Origin: JAFNAG01 sp041501225 | GTDB lineage: Bacteria > Acidobacteriota > UBA6911 | Length of the DNA: 62,939 nt | Direction of reading: 5' to 3' | NCBI GenBank assembly: GCA_041501225.1 | Contig: JBGQNR010000010.1 | Span: 1 to 62,939 of the forward strand | Shown: positions 1 to 9,674 of the stretch, piece by piece | Layout: each line of letters begins with the position of its first letter | Position numbering within the stretch: position 1 is the first letter of the stretch | Notes under the pieces: generated by a model | Databases searched by the model: none | The model's input: the letters and a program-made list of their open reading frames with translations, nothing else | Told to the model about the DNA's origin: nothing | Translations under genes and position numbers: made by a program

Positions 1-1323
1 ATGAGATTCGTGCCTCCTGATCCCGCTCATAGATTTACCGTAGGGGAGCATTCACTGCGGATCGTCGAGCACCTGGAAAGTCTGCGCTCGGGACAGGAGC
101 CCTCCGAGCAGCGTTTTTCCGAGCTCATAGCGCAGTGCTCCCACTTCGATGTGCTTTGCCTGGCGGCTTTGGTCCATGATGCCGGCAAGCTGATCTCTGA
201 TCGGGAGCACAGCGAACTGTCGCTGGCAATCTCCGCATCCGTCGCCGAGCGGCTCAAACTTGCCCCGGAAAAGAAAGAGCTGCTCGACCTCATCGTCGGG
301 CAACATCTTCTGCTCGTGCGCACCGGACGGCTTCATGATTTGAAAACGCCCGCAGTCATTCAGGCGGTTGCCGAGAAAATTACGAACGTCGATGCCTTGC
401 GGCATCTTTACGTTTTTTCTTACGTCGACACGCGCGCCGTCGCCAAGAAGAACTGGACCTCGATGGATCATCGCGATCTCGAGGAGCTCTTCCGCAAGGT
501 GCAGGACCACCTGATGGGGCGGTCTCAGGAAGAAAGCGCCGCCGATGTCGTCGAAGGGCGGGTCAGCGAGATTCGCCACAGCATCGCTCGTTCGGGCGAG
601 CCGCAATCCGACGAGGCCGTGCGGCGGCACTGCGATTCCATGCCCGCGAGCTACATTCTTAATACTACACTCGATGAGATTGCGCTCCACATCAAGCTCC
701 TGGCGGGGCTCGAGACCGAAAATGTGGTATTGGATCTCTACAACCGTCCCGGTGACGATTATTCGGAACTCACCGTTTGTGCCTACGACGATCCGCAACC
801 CGGGATGCTGGCAAAGATCACCGGCGTACTCTACGCCTGCGATGCCGACATTCAGAAGGCGCAGGTGTTCACGAGGCGCACCGAGCGGCCCGTCGTGCTG
901 GATACGCTCTGGATCCGCTCGTCGGGAACGCAGGTATCGGAAGCGCGTGCGCGCAGGATTCTATCGCTGCTCAAGGAGGTCCTCACCGGCAGCCGTACGC
1001 TGGAGAAGCTTCTCGGCGGCATGGGAAAGCATCCGCCGGCCGGGATCCCCCTCGACAGCGTGGATCTGCGCAACGACATCTCCGAAGAGCATACCGTGGT
1101 GCATGTCATCGCCCGCGACCTGCAAGGGCTGCTGTATTTGATGACGCGGGCACTGTCGCGGTCGGGATTGTATATCCACTCCGCCCGCGTGGCGACCTGG
1201 GCGGCGCGCGGGGAAAACAACTTCTATGTCACCAACCTCGATGGGCGCCAGATCCCGGCCGAGGACCTGCCGCATTGGCAGGAGAGCCTGGAACGGGCTC
1301 TGTGCGGATTAGACGAAGTTTAA
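1..1323 (+). CDS. glnD: Bifunctional uridylyltransferase/uridylyl-removing enzyme GlnD, C-terminal part (5' truncated)
   Basis: GlnD uridylylates and deuridylylates PII proteins in response to glutamine. Only the C-terminal half is present, because the gene runs off the left edge; the ATG at base 1 is an internal Met. An HD-type phosphohydrolase segment is visible (H59-D60 in LVHDAGK, then H70), which in this family removes UMP. Two ACT domains follow, roughly residues 255-305 (DDPQPGMLAKITGVL) and 361-420 (ending NFYVTNLDGRQ), the glutamine-sensing region. The N-terminal nucleotidyltransferase domain lies outside the window. glnE follows 80 bp downstream across a palindromic repeat, so the two PII/glutamine synthetase modifying enzymes are neighbours. 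The identity rests on HD plus double ACT order and is secure. Confidence 0.93.
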   Translation: MRFVPPDPAHRFTVGEHSLRIVEHLESLRSGQEPSEQRFSELIAQCSHFDVLCLAALVHDAGKLISDREHSELSLAISASVAERLKLAPEKKELLDLIVGQHLLLVRTGRLHDLKTPAVIQAVAEKITNVDALRHLYVFSYVDTRAVAKKNWTSMDHRDLEELFRKVQDHLMGRSQEESAADVVEGRVSEIRHSIARSGEPQSDEAVRRHCDSMPASYILNTTLDEIALHIKLLAGLETENVVLDLYNRPGDDYSELTVCAYDDPQPGMLAKITGVLYACDADIQKAQVFTRRTERPVVLDTLWIRSSGTQVSEARARRILSLLKEVLTGSRTLEKLLGGMGKHPPAGIPLDSVDLRNDISEEHTVVHVIARDLQGLLYLMTRALSRSGLYIHSARVATWAARGENNFYVTNLDGRQIPAEDLPHWQESLERALCGLDEV

Positions 1324-1329
1324 CTTCTC

Positions 1330-1398
1330 AACGCAGAGGGCGCAGAGAACCTGCTTATTCAAAAAACTTGTCCCTGCGTCCTCTGCGTTAAGATTTTT
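1330..1398. repeat. Family B palindrome between glnD and glnE
   Basis: The left arm AACGCAGAGG (1330-1339) is the exact reverse complement of CCTCTGCGTT (1380-1389), with further partial pairing inside. A short T run follows (1394-1398). It begins six bases after the glnD stop codon and looks like a terminator or transcript-end hairpin. Related copies are at 4321, 8267, 31984 and 45115. Confidence 0.8.
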
Positions 1399-1403
1399 CA
1401 ATC

Positions 1404-4253
1404 ATGTCATTTACCGACCAGCTGAAAAATCTCGAGATCGTCTCGCCGGTGATGCGCGACGCGCTGCGGCGTCACCCGGAATGGGTGGAATGGCTGAAGC
1501 TACGGGTTGAGGAGCGCCATCGATCGGAGCTTGCTCAGGATTGGGCGGAATGGATGGCACAGTCGGGCACTCCTGCAGACGTGGCGACATGGCTGCGCGC
1601 GTTCAAGTGCCGGGAATACATCGATATCGCATTGCGTGATATCGCAGGGATGGCTTCCTTTGAAGAGACGGTCTCACGGTTGAGCGGTCTCGCCGATTGG
1701 GTGATTTCGGTCATGCTGGCCGCTGCTTGGGAGGAGACGGTCGCGAAAATGCCTGTCCCCGTGAAAGGCCGTGACGGGTTCGGGGTCATCGCCATGGGGA
1801 AACTGGGCGCACGGGAACTTAACTACAGTTCCGATGTGGACCTGGTTTTTTGCCGGCGCGCCTCCGACGATGAACAGGAAACGCGCTTTTTCACCCGTCT
1901 CGGCGAGCGCCTGGTTCATCTCCTAGGGCATCCGGGGCCGGAGGGATTTCTCTACCGGGTGGATATGCGTCTGAGGCCGCACGGCGGAACCGGTCCGCTC
2001 GTGCCGACCATGGACAGCCTGGAAAACTACTACGAATCCTGGGGAGAGGCGTGGGAGCGGCAGGCGCTGATCAAGGCTCGGCCGGTATGCGGTGATGAAG
2101 ACCTCGCCCGGCGCTTCGAGCAGTTTGTGAGCAACTTTGTATTCGCACGCCAGATGGACGACTCGTCGCTGGAGGAGATCAAACAGGTCAAGCATCGCTC
2201 AGAGAAGGAGTATGCGCGCGCTGGAGACCGCATCCATATTAAGCAGGGACCGGGGGGCATACGGGACATCGAGTTTTATGTCCAATATCTGCAATTGACG
2301 GCGGGGAGCCTGCATCAGGCGGTTCGAGTCCCTTCGACCCTGCAGGCATTGATGCAGCTGGGTCGAATCAAGGCGCTGCTTGAGGGCGAGGAGGAACAGC
2401 TTTCCCTGGCCTATATGTTTCTGCGCACAGTGGAGCACAGACTGCAGTTGCGCATGCTCACTCCTCAGGCTTTGATCCCGGATCAGCGCGGAGACTTAGA
2501 ACTCCTGGCAGGGGGCTTGGGCTTTGGTTCGATCGAGCATCCTGAAGTTGACGCTTTCCTGGCCACATTGCGCAGTTATCGGTCCGGTGTGCGTTCGATC
2601 CTGGAGAGAATCTATCTCACGCCTGGCCAGCTGCGGCCGCGCGAAAGGGAAGAGGAGTTTGCCCAGCTGTTGAGCGAACGCACGCCCAAGGAACGCGTGC
2701 GTGAGATCCTCGACAATTACGGCTTTAAGGATGTCGACAAAGCTTGGCAGAATATCCGGCTGATGGCACTCGGGCCTGCGGGCCGGTTGCTGCCTCCCGG
2801 CGAGCGCAGGGCTTTCCTGGAGATCGTCTTCCCCATGCTCGAAGTGCTGCGCGCATCCTACGACCCCGATCAGGCGCTGCATCACCTCGAGAGTTTTGCT
2901 GCCGCCAGCGGCAACCGCGTTTCTTTTCTGCGCGCGCTGGCATCTCGACGTCCTCATCTGGCCCGGATCGCCAACCTGCTCGCGCTGAGCAATCTCGGGC
3001 ACCAGGTGTTGACTCGGCACCCCGAGTACTTCGACAGTCTGGCGCGCGGCATTCATCTGCACGAGGGACGAGCTTGTTCCGAGATGCTCGCGGAAATCGA
3101 GGACCGGTTAAAAGGCGCACCGGGCGGCAGCGCAAGTTTGGCGCTCCGCAGATATCGGCAGCGGGAAATGATCCGGATTGCGTATCGGGATTTGGCTGAG
3201 CTGGCCGGACCGATGGAGATCAGCAGGGAATTGAGCGACTTGGCCGAAGCTTGCCTGCACGCCTCTGCGAGGCAGATCCTGGGCGCAGGGGGGCCGGAGG
3301 GGCCAAATTCACAGCTGTGGATGGTTGCCCTGGGCAAGCTCGGCAGCCGGCAGATGCATTATTCGTCGGATCTCGATCTGATGTTCCTCTACGACGATCC
3401 GGTTGAGGGCGCGAATGCGCAGCTCGCGCAGGACGAGCGCGCGGAGAACCTGCTCGATTTCCTGTCGGGAGTCACTGCGGAAGGCGTAGCCTATAAAATC
3501 GATCTGCGGCTTCGACCCGAGGGGACGAGCGGATTACTCGCGAGGTCGTGGTCGAGCTTTCTCGAGCACGCGCGCCGCTATATGCAACCGTGGGAACGCC
3601 TGGCCCTCGTGCGGTCCCGGACCCTCTGCGCAGCAGGGCACCGCCCGGCGGACAGCGCCCAGGACAATAAAGAGGTGGAAGCCCCGGCCGGCGGCCGGGG
3701 CCTACCTGCGGAGGATCACCCTTGTTCGGCGCAGGTCGAGTGTAGATGGGCCCAGGTTCTGGATGAGGTCGTATACGGCTTCCGTTGGGATGGGGAAGCC
3801 ATTGGTGAAGTCCGGCATCTCAAGCGCAGGATTGAAACCGAGATCAATAAGGAAAGCCGCATATACCTCGACTTCAAGTTCGGCGCCGGGGGAATCGCGG
3901 ACCTCGAATTCCTGGTACAGCTACTCCAGGCTCTGCACGGTAAAGATCATCCCGGAATTCGTGCTCCGAATACCTTCGATGCCCTTCATGCGCTTCGAGA
4001 TGCAGGCATCCTGCCCGATCAAGCCGCCGCGGATTTGCTGGCGGCACTACAATTTCAGCGCCGCGTCGAGAACCACTACCAACTCATCGAGGAATGGACA
4101 TCTCGGGAAGTTTCCCGCGAGTCCGCGGTCATCGAGCGCCTCGCGCGCAGCCTGGGATATCACGGAGAAGCCCGAAAGCCCTTCATCGCCGACTGGCATC
4201 GCACCGCCCGCCAAGTCCGTACCCACGTCGATAAGTACTTTTACGGCAATTAG
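1404..4253 (+). CDS. glnE: Bifunctional glutamine synthetase adenylyltransferase/deadenylylase GlnE
   Basis: GlnE adenylylates and deadenylylates glutamine synthetase under control of PII. The 949-residue length is normal for the family. Both nucleotidyltransferase modules are present with their signature: GKLGARELNYSSDVDL (about 132-147) and GKLGSRQMHYSSDLDL (about 644-659). A segment at about residues 746-779 (nucleotides near 3641-3740) is Pro/Ala/Gly-rich and unlike the helical sequence expected there; it contains a perfect GC-rich palindrome (3681-3701) and appears to be a repeat inserted in frame. After it the frame resumes with normal GlnE sequence (GGIADLEFLVQ). No clear Shine-Dalgarno precedes the ATG, which closely follows a family B hairpin. 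Confidence 0.95.
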   Translation: MSFTDQLKNLEIVSPVMRDALRRHPEWVEWLKLRVEERHRSELAQDWAEWMAQSGTPADVATWLRAFKCREYIDIALRDIAGMASFEETVSRLSGLADWVISVMLAAAWEETVAKMPVPVKGRDGFGVIAMGKLGARELNYSSDVDLVFCRRASDDEQETRFFTRLGERLVHLLGHPGPEGFLYRVDMRLRPHGGTGPLVPTMDSLENYYESWGEAWERQALIKARPVCGDEDLARRFEQFVSNFVFARQMDDSSLEEIKQVKHRSEKEYARAGDRIHIKQGPGGIRDIEFYVQYLQLTAGSLHQAVRVPSTLQALMQLGRIKALLEGEEEQLSLAYMFLRTVEHRLQLRMLTPQALIPDQRGDLELLAGGLGFGSIEHPEVDAFLATLRSYRSGVRSILERIYLTPGQLRPREREEEFAQLLSERTPKERVREILDNYGFKDVDKAWQNIRLMALGPAGRLLPPGERRAFLEIVFPMLEVLRASYDPDQALHHLESFAAASGNRVSFLRALASRRPHLARIANLLALSNLGHQVLTRHPEYFDSLARGIHLHEGRACSEMLAEIEDRLKGAPGGSASLALRRYRQREMIRIAYRDLAELAGPMEISRELSDLAEACLHASARQILGAGGPEGPNSQLWMVALGKLGSRQMHYSSDLDLMFLYDDPVEGANAQLAQDERAENLLDFLSGVTAEGVAYKIDLRLRPEGTSGLLARSWSSFLEHARRYMQPWERLALVRSRTLCAAGHRPADSAQDNKEVEAPAGGRGLPAEDHPCSAQVECRWAQVLDEVVYGFRWDGEAIGEVRHLKRRIETEINKESRIYLDFKFGAGGIADLEFLVQLLQALHGKDHPGIRAPNTFDALHALRDAGILPDQAAADLLAALQFQRRVENHYQLIEEWTSREVSRESAVIERLARSLGYHGEARKPFIADWHRTARQVRTHVDKYFYGN
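3681..3701. repeat. GC-rich palindrome inserted in the glnE reading frame
   Basis: GCCCCGGCC (3681-3689) and GGCCGGGGC (3693-3701) form a perfect 9-bp stem around a GGC loop. The 18-base string at 3688-3705 recurs exactly at 52271-52288, in the non-coding DNA upstream of the TPR gene, so this is a dispersed element and not ordinary glnE sequence. Here it is translated in frame. Confidence 0.75.
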
Positions 4254-4320
4254 TTTCCTAAGATTTTTGGTACTACTTACGGACATAGTATTGCCGTAGG
4301 GCAAAGAAAAGCAAAAGATC

Positions 4321-4402
4321 AACGCAGAGGTCGCAGATTATTTGGAAAATAAAAGGTCTCTGCGCTCTCTGCTCCCTCTGTAACCTCTGCGTTGAGGTTT
4401 TT
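4321..4402. repeat. Family B palindrome after glnE
   Basis: AACGCAGAGG (4321-4330) pairs exactly with CCTCTGCGTT (4384-4393). The centre also has CAGAG/CTCTG pairing, and a T run follows at 4398-4402. It lies 67 bp after the glnE stop and probably separates glnE from the heat-shock operon. Confidence 0.78.
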
Positions 4403-4451
4403 GGATGCCAATATGCCGCGTCAAGCGATTCGTGGCAGCTTTTGATTTTAG

Positions 4452-4466
4452 AACATTGACAATGTT
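4452..4466. promoter_or_regulatory. Palindrome over the dnaK -35 box (candidate operator)
   Basis: AACATT (4452-4457), a GAC spacer, and AATGTT (4461-4466) form a perfect 6-bp dyad that contains the TTGACA box. A repressor bound here would block RNA polymerase. It does not match the HAIR consensus known for HspR in actinobacteria or the CIRCE element, so the regulator is unproven. Confidence 0.45.
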
Positions 4467-4484
4467 TGACTCACATTTTATATA
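4456..4484 (+). promoter_or_regulatory. Predicted housekeeping-type promoter of the dnaK operon
   Basis: TTGACA (4456-4461) and TATATA (4479-4484) are separated by exactly 17 bp, a near-consensus sigma-70 type promoter. Transcription would start near 4491, leaving a leader of about 80 nt before dnaK. No CIRCE element is visible, which fits control by the HspR-like protein encoded downstream. Confidence 0.7.
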
Positions 4485-4569
4485 AAGAAGGCGCTAATGG
4501 CGCGGCACTGATTGCTGAAGGTACACGGAATACGGGATGAGGAACGAAAGGTTAAGGAGGCGAAGCTAA

Positions 4570-6492
<1,923 letters not shown>

Positions 6493-6500
6493 GAGCAAAA

Positions 6501-6547
6501 GCAGCCACGAAGAACACGAAACTTTTTGGTTTGGTGTTCTTTGTGGC
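6501..6547. repeat. Family A palindrome directly after dnaK
   Basis: The left arm GCAGCCACGAAGAACACGAA and a right arm ending GTGTTCTTTGTGGC form an imperfect hairpin beginning eight bases after the dnaK stop. Family A copies recur at 6602, 9465, 9563, 12334, 16393, 21394 and 27184. Confidence 0.8.
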
Positions 6548-6548
6548 G

Positions 6549-6596
6549 GAAGATCTCAGCGACGCTGAATACGTCGATGTGGATGACAACAAAAAG
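6549..6596 (+). pseudogene. Second, diverged copy of the dnaK 3' tail
   Basis: Read in frame from 6549, this stretch encodes EDLSDAEYVDVDDNKK, matching the dnaK terminus (DEVIDAEYVDMDDNKK). Differences include silent changes (gcc to gct, gac to gat), so it resembles a tail from a diverged dnaK and not a fresh copying slip. It lacks a start and the stop codon is gone, so it is a remnant. It is followed by its own family A hairpin. Confidence 0.7.
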
Positions 6597-6601
6597 CAAA
6601 A

Positions 6602-6649
6602 GCAGCCACGAAGGACACAAAATTTTATATTTTAGTGTTCTTCGTGGCT
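6602..6649. repeat. Family A palindrome (second copy)
   Basis: The arms GCAGCCACGAAGGACAC and GTGTTCTTCGTGGCT flank an AT-rich loop. It follows the duplicated dnaK tail exactly as the first hairpin follows dnaK, so tail plus hairpin make up one repeated unit. Confidence 0.8.
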
Positions 6650-6668
6650 AAAGGTCCTGGAGGGGGAT

Positions 6669-7100
6669 GTGACGAAATCCAAGAGGAATTTGCCGGGTTT
6701 GGTGATTTTGCACGACTCATTTCTTACTGAAGGGGACCAGACCGCGGAAGGCGCACTCCCCTTGGTTCCCCCGGTGGATCTATACGAAACCCAGGATTGC
6801 TATGTGTTGAATGCGGAATTGCCCGGTGTGGATCGCGCCGATGTTCACGTGGAAGTGCGTGGCGCTGAGCTTTCCATCTGGGGCGAACGCAAAGTCGACA
6901 CCTATTGCTGCGAAGAGAATTATCACCGGCTGCAGGGCATCCGCGGCCGTTTCCACCGCACGTTCCTGCTGCCTGAAGCGATGGACGAGGATGCCAGAAT
7001 TCATGCGACCCTCAAGAACGGGGTCCTGCATGTGGAGTTGAGCAAGTCCGCTAAATCCAAGAGCATTACCATTCAATCCGAGCGCTTGGGCCGCGGATAG
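6669..7100 (+). CDS. Small heat-shock protein, Hsp20/alpha-crystallin family
   Basis: Small heat-shock proteins bind unfolding proteins without ATP and hand them to DnaK/DnaJ. The 143 residues comprise a short N-terminal arm and an alpha-crystallin domain from about 36 to 136, with the typical LPGVDRADVHVEV strand and a late GVLHVELSKS segment. The start is GTG at 6669, preceded by GGAGGGGGA. dnaJ begins three bases after its stop, so the two are surely co-transcribed. A holdase set between dnaK and dnaJ makes functional sense. Confidence 0.93.
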   Translation: MTKSKRNLPGLVILHDSFLTEGDQTAEGALPLVPPVDLYETQDCYVLNAELPGVDRADVHVEVRGAELSIWGERKVDTYCCEENYHRLQGIRGRFHRTFLLPEAMDEDARIHATLKNGVLHVELSKSAKSKSITIQSERLGRG

Positions 7101-7103
7101 GAT

Positions 7104-8249
7104 ATGGCGAAGGACAATTTCTACTCGATTCTGGGCGTGGCACGAAACGCCAAGGAATCGGACATCAAAAAAGCGTATCGCCGCCTGGCGCGCAAAACCC
7201 ACCCCGATGTGAATCCCGGCGACAAGGTTGCCGAAGAACGCTTCAAAAAGATTCAGGAAGCCTACGACGTGCTAAGTGATCCGAAGAAGCGCCCCATCTA
7301 CGATCAATTCGGTTTTTACTCGGAAAACATCAAAGAACAACCGGGCAGCGGGGGATTTCGCAGCTCGGGCGAAGGGCCGGCGTGGGATTTTGATTTCTCG
7401 GGCAGGGAATCGGGGCCCGGCGGGCAGAGCAGTTTCCGCGACATCTTTTCCGATATTTTCGGCAGCGGCGGCCCCTCCCGCGCGACACGTGAGCCGCAGC
7501 CGGAAAAAGGGGAAGATCTCGAGCATCACCTGAACATATCGTTCGACGAATCGATCCGGGGCCTCGAGACTCGTCTGGCGATCAGCCGCGCTGACCCTTG
7601 TCCGGTATGCGGAGGCTCCGGCCTGGATGGCTCGCGATCGCAAATTGTTTGCCCCACCTGCCAAGGAAGCGGCCAGGAGTCGCGCTCCCACGGGATCATG
7701 CGATTTTCCTCGCCGTGCCGCACCTGCAATGGTACCGGCAAGGTCGGCGGGCGCTGCACCCATTGCGGCGGATCCGGTCGGATCGCGGGACGCGACACAA
7801 TCACGGTCAGGATTCCTGCGGGTGTGGACACCGGCTACAGGATGCGCGTTCCCGGCAAGGGTTCGGTGGGAAGGAACGGAGGGCCGCCGGGAGATCTGTA
7901 TCTGATCATTACCGTGCGGCCCCATGAGTATTTTCGCCGCGAAGGAAATGATGTGCTGATCACCGTTCCCATCACGGTGACCGAGGCGGCGCTTGGAACC
8001 AAAATCGAAGTGCCGGGGCTTTCGGGGAAGTCGCTGCTGCGGATTCCGCCGGGTACCCAGAGTGGGCAGAAGTTCCGGTTGCACGCCAAAGGAGTGCCAT
8101 CATTGCGGGGAGAAGGTACCGGCAATCAAATTGTGGAGGTCCGTGTCGTCGTACCCCGGGTAGCGGATGAACGCTCCAAGGAGATCCTGCGGGAACTGGC
8201 GCGGCTCAATCCTGAGGACCCCCGGGCGAACATGGTGAAGCCGGCATAG
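7104..8249 (+). CDS. dnaJ: Chaperone protein DnaJ (Hsp40)
   Basis: DnaJ delivers substrates to DnaK and stimulates its ATPase. The J domain spans residues 1-70 with the essential HPD triad at 33-35. A Gly/Phe-rich stretch follows, then four zinc-binding repeats (CPVCGGSG, CPTCQGSG, CRTCNGTG, CTHCGGSG, about residues 163-230), then the two C-terminal beta domains. All eight cysteines are present, so this is a type I DnaJ. The length, 381 residues, is typical. It lies tightly behind hsp20 and ahead of hspR. Confidence 0.97.
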   Translation: MAKDNFYSILGVARNAKESDIKKAYRRLARKTHPDVNPGDKVAEERFKKIQEAYDVLSDPKKRPIYDQFGFYSENIKEQPGSGGFRSSGEGPAWDFDFSGRESGPGGQSSFRDIFSDIFGSGGPSRATREPQPEKGEDLEHHLNISFDESIRGLETRLAISRADPCPVCGGSGLDGSRSQIVCPTCQGSGQESRSHGIMRFSSPCRTCNGTGKVGGRCTHCGGSGRIAGRDTITVRIPAGVDTGYRMRVPGKGSVGRNGGPPGDLYLIITVRPHEYFRREGNDVLITVPITVTEAALGTKIEVPGLSGKSLLRIPPGTQSGQKFRLHAKGVPSLRGEGTGNQIVEVRVVVPRVADERSKEILRELARLNPEDPRANMVKPA

Positions 8250-8266
8250 GCGGCTTCTAAAGTCTC

Positions 8267-8325
8267 AGCGCAGAGAGCGCAGAGATCGATGACCGCTGAA
8301 CGAATGCCTCTGCGGCCTATGCGTT
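8267..8325. repeat. Family B palindrome between dnaJ and hspR
   Basis: A diverged copy with AGCGCAGAGAGCGCAGAG on the left and CCTCTGCGG...GCGTT on the right. It lies 17 bp after the dnaJ stop. A TTG inside it could be mistaken for the hspR start, but that would place repeat DNA in the coding sequence. Confidence 0.65.
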
Positions 8326-8362
8326 GAGGATTTGTTTTTCCTGTTTCATTGGAGAGATCTCG

Positions 8363-8746
8363 GTGAGCGCGCGTAAGAAGGCGGGTTACATGATCAGCAT
8401 GGTGGCGGAGACTTATGAGGTTCATCCGCAGACGCTGCGCTTGTATGAGCGTCTTGGGCTGCTGACACCGTCGCGCAGTGACGGCAATACGCGGCTCTAT
8501 ACCGATGCGGATCTGAAGCGTCTGGAAACGATCCTCAGCCTTACTCGCGACTTGGGAGTCAATCTCGCTGGCGTCGATGTCATTCTTGATATGCGCGAGA
8601 AAATGGAGAGAATGCGTAAGGAAATGGAAGAGATGCTTCAGTACGTGCGCGAGAACATCGCCGAGGGCGGCCCGGTGCCGGCGCCAGGCGCCCTGGTGCG
8701 CGTCCCTGCCAGCATGATGATTCGCAGCAGTCGGGAGAAGAAATGA
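8363..8746 (+). CDS. hspR: HspR-like MerR-family transcriptional regulator
   Basis: The protein has an N-terminal MerR-type winged helix-turn-helix (VHPQTLRLYERLGLLTPSRS, then GNTRLYTDADLKRLE) and a charged coiled-coil tail (EKMERMRKEMEEMLQ). Regulators of this kind next to dnaK and dnaJ are HspR, which represses the operon with DnaK as co-repressor in species where it has been studied. I chose GTG 8363 (127 residues) because GGAGAG sits six bases upstream and it avoids the repeat at 8267-8325. The next gene overlaps its stop by ATGA. The operator is not established here. Confidence 0.85.
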   Translation: MSARKKAGYMISMVAETYEVHPQTLRLYERLGLLTPSRSDGNTRLYTDADLKRLETILSLTRDLGVNLAGVDVILDMREKMERMRKEMEEMLQYVRENIAEGGPVPAPGALVRVPASMMIRSSREKK

Positions 8747-9456
8747 CCTCATGGCTCTTGTACCTGATGGTTGCTGTAGGCCCCTGGCCCCAGTCGGAGG
8801 CGCCGCCCTTGTACACGCAAACCTACGCGATCTTTATCCACGGTAATCCGGCAGGGACAGAAAGCGTCAGCGAACGCTTGGATAAGGACGGTAACCGGGT
8901 GGTGAGCTCGCAGCACGAATTGCTGGTAAGGGACCCGACGTCGACCAATCGGCTGGCGTTCGAAACCACTTCCGTGTTCGCCAAAAACACGCCGATCCTG
9001 ATGAGCTATTCCTACAAGTATCTGTCGGGGAGTTGGAAGGATTACTACGACGTCACGATCAAGGGCGGGAAGATCAACCGCGTCCTGAGCCGTGCCGGCA
9101 ACGTCAGCGAAACCAGTTTGCCAATGCAACCTGGAACGGTGATCCTGGATGTCAATGTCTTTCACCAGTACGATGAGTTCGCGCGCCTTTATGATTTCAA
9201 GAAAGGCGGCCGCCAGACGTTCAGCAATTTTATCCCTGTAATCGGAACCGTAATACCGCTAGCCGTTACCTGGCTCGGCGACTCCAAGCTCGAATATGCG
9301 CAGGGAGTCATCCCGGTACGAAACTTCAAGATCGAGTTCGTCGGCGTACGGACCGGGAATTTCGCGACCGACATGAAGGGACGAATCGTACGCCTGATCA
9401 TGCGCGAACAGGACCTCGAGGTAGTCCGCAAGGATCTGGTCCCTGAAAAGAACTAA
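8743..9456 (+). CDS. Unrecognised secreted protein at the end of the heat-shock operon
   Basis: The gene starts within the hspR stop codon (ATGA overlap), so it is translationally coupled to hspR. The 237-residue product begins with a hydrophobic stretch (WLLYLMVAVG) that could be a signal peptide, followed by a mostly beta-rich sequence (QTYAIFIHGNPAGTESVSE and later FSNFIPVIGTVIPLAVTWLG). The shape recalls DUF3108-like periplasmic proteins, but I cannot assign a family. Its position suggests an envelope role expressed with the chaperones. A family A hairpin begins eight bases after its stop. Confidence 0.75.
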   Translation: MTSWLLYLMVAVGPWPQSEAPPLYTQTYAIFIHGNPAGTESVSERLDKDGNRVVSSQHELLVRDPTSTNRLAFETTSVFAKNTPILMSYSYKYLSGSWKDYYDVTIKGGKINRVLSRAGNVSETSLPMQPGTVILDVNVFHQYDEFARLYDFKKGGRQTFSNFIPVIGTVIPLAVTWLGDSKLEYAQGVIPVRNFKIEFVGVRTGNFATDMKGRIVRLIMREQDLEVVRKDLVPEKN

Positions 9457-9464
9457 AAGCAAGA

Positions 9465-9523
9465 GCAGCCACGAAGGACACGAATACTCTTTTTTCATTC
9501 ATGTACTTAGTGGCTGCTTTTTT
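9465..9523. terminator. Family A hairpin with T tract
   Basis: GCAGCCACGAAGGACACGAA (from 9465) pairs imperfectly with the arm ending in GTGGCTGC (9517) and is followed by TTTTTT (9518-9523). It lies between genes that converge from either side and could terminate in both directions. Confidence 0.6.
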
Positions 9524-9562
9524 GTTAGCGAGGCCTGATACCGGGAAAAAGCTAAAAGCAAA

Positions 9563-9666
9563 GGCAGCCACGAAGGACACGAAAATATATTTTTCATTTG
9601 TGCCCTTCGTGACTGCCTTCGCCTTTGTTTTTAAAATAAAAAGTTATTCGTGTCCTTCGTGGCTGC
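9563..9666. repeat. Family A palindrome plus an extra right arm
   Basis: A second copy spans 9563-9617. A further, perfect right arm TTCGTGTCCTTCGTGGCTGC follows at 9647-9666. That extra arm could pair with the left arm at 9563 better than the nearer arm does. The spacer between arms resembles the tandem units at 21440-21545. Confidence 0.7.
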
Positions 9667-9674
9667 TCTTGCTT

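Larger units (their letters stand above)
4254..4569. other. glnE-dnaK intergenic region
   Basis: This 316-bp gap has no convincing gene. It holds a family B palindrome (4321-4393), then the dnaK promoter and a palindrome over its -35 box, then the ribosome binding site TAAGGAGG (4553-4560) nine bases before the dnaK ATG. Confidence 0.75.

Noticed and set aside
2318..2340. tRNA-like T-loop string GGTTCGAGTCCC
   Set aside because: It lies in the middle of conserved glnE coding sequence with no cloverleaf around it.
4430..4569. CIRCE or HAIR operator upstream of dnaK
   Set aside because: Neither TTAGCACTC/GAGTGCTAA nor CTTGAGT/ACTCAAG dyads are found; only the AACATT/AATGTT dyad is seen.
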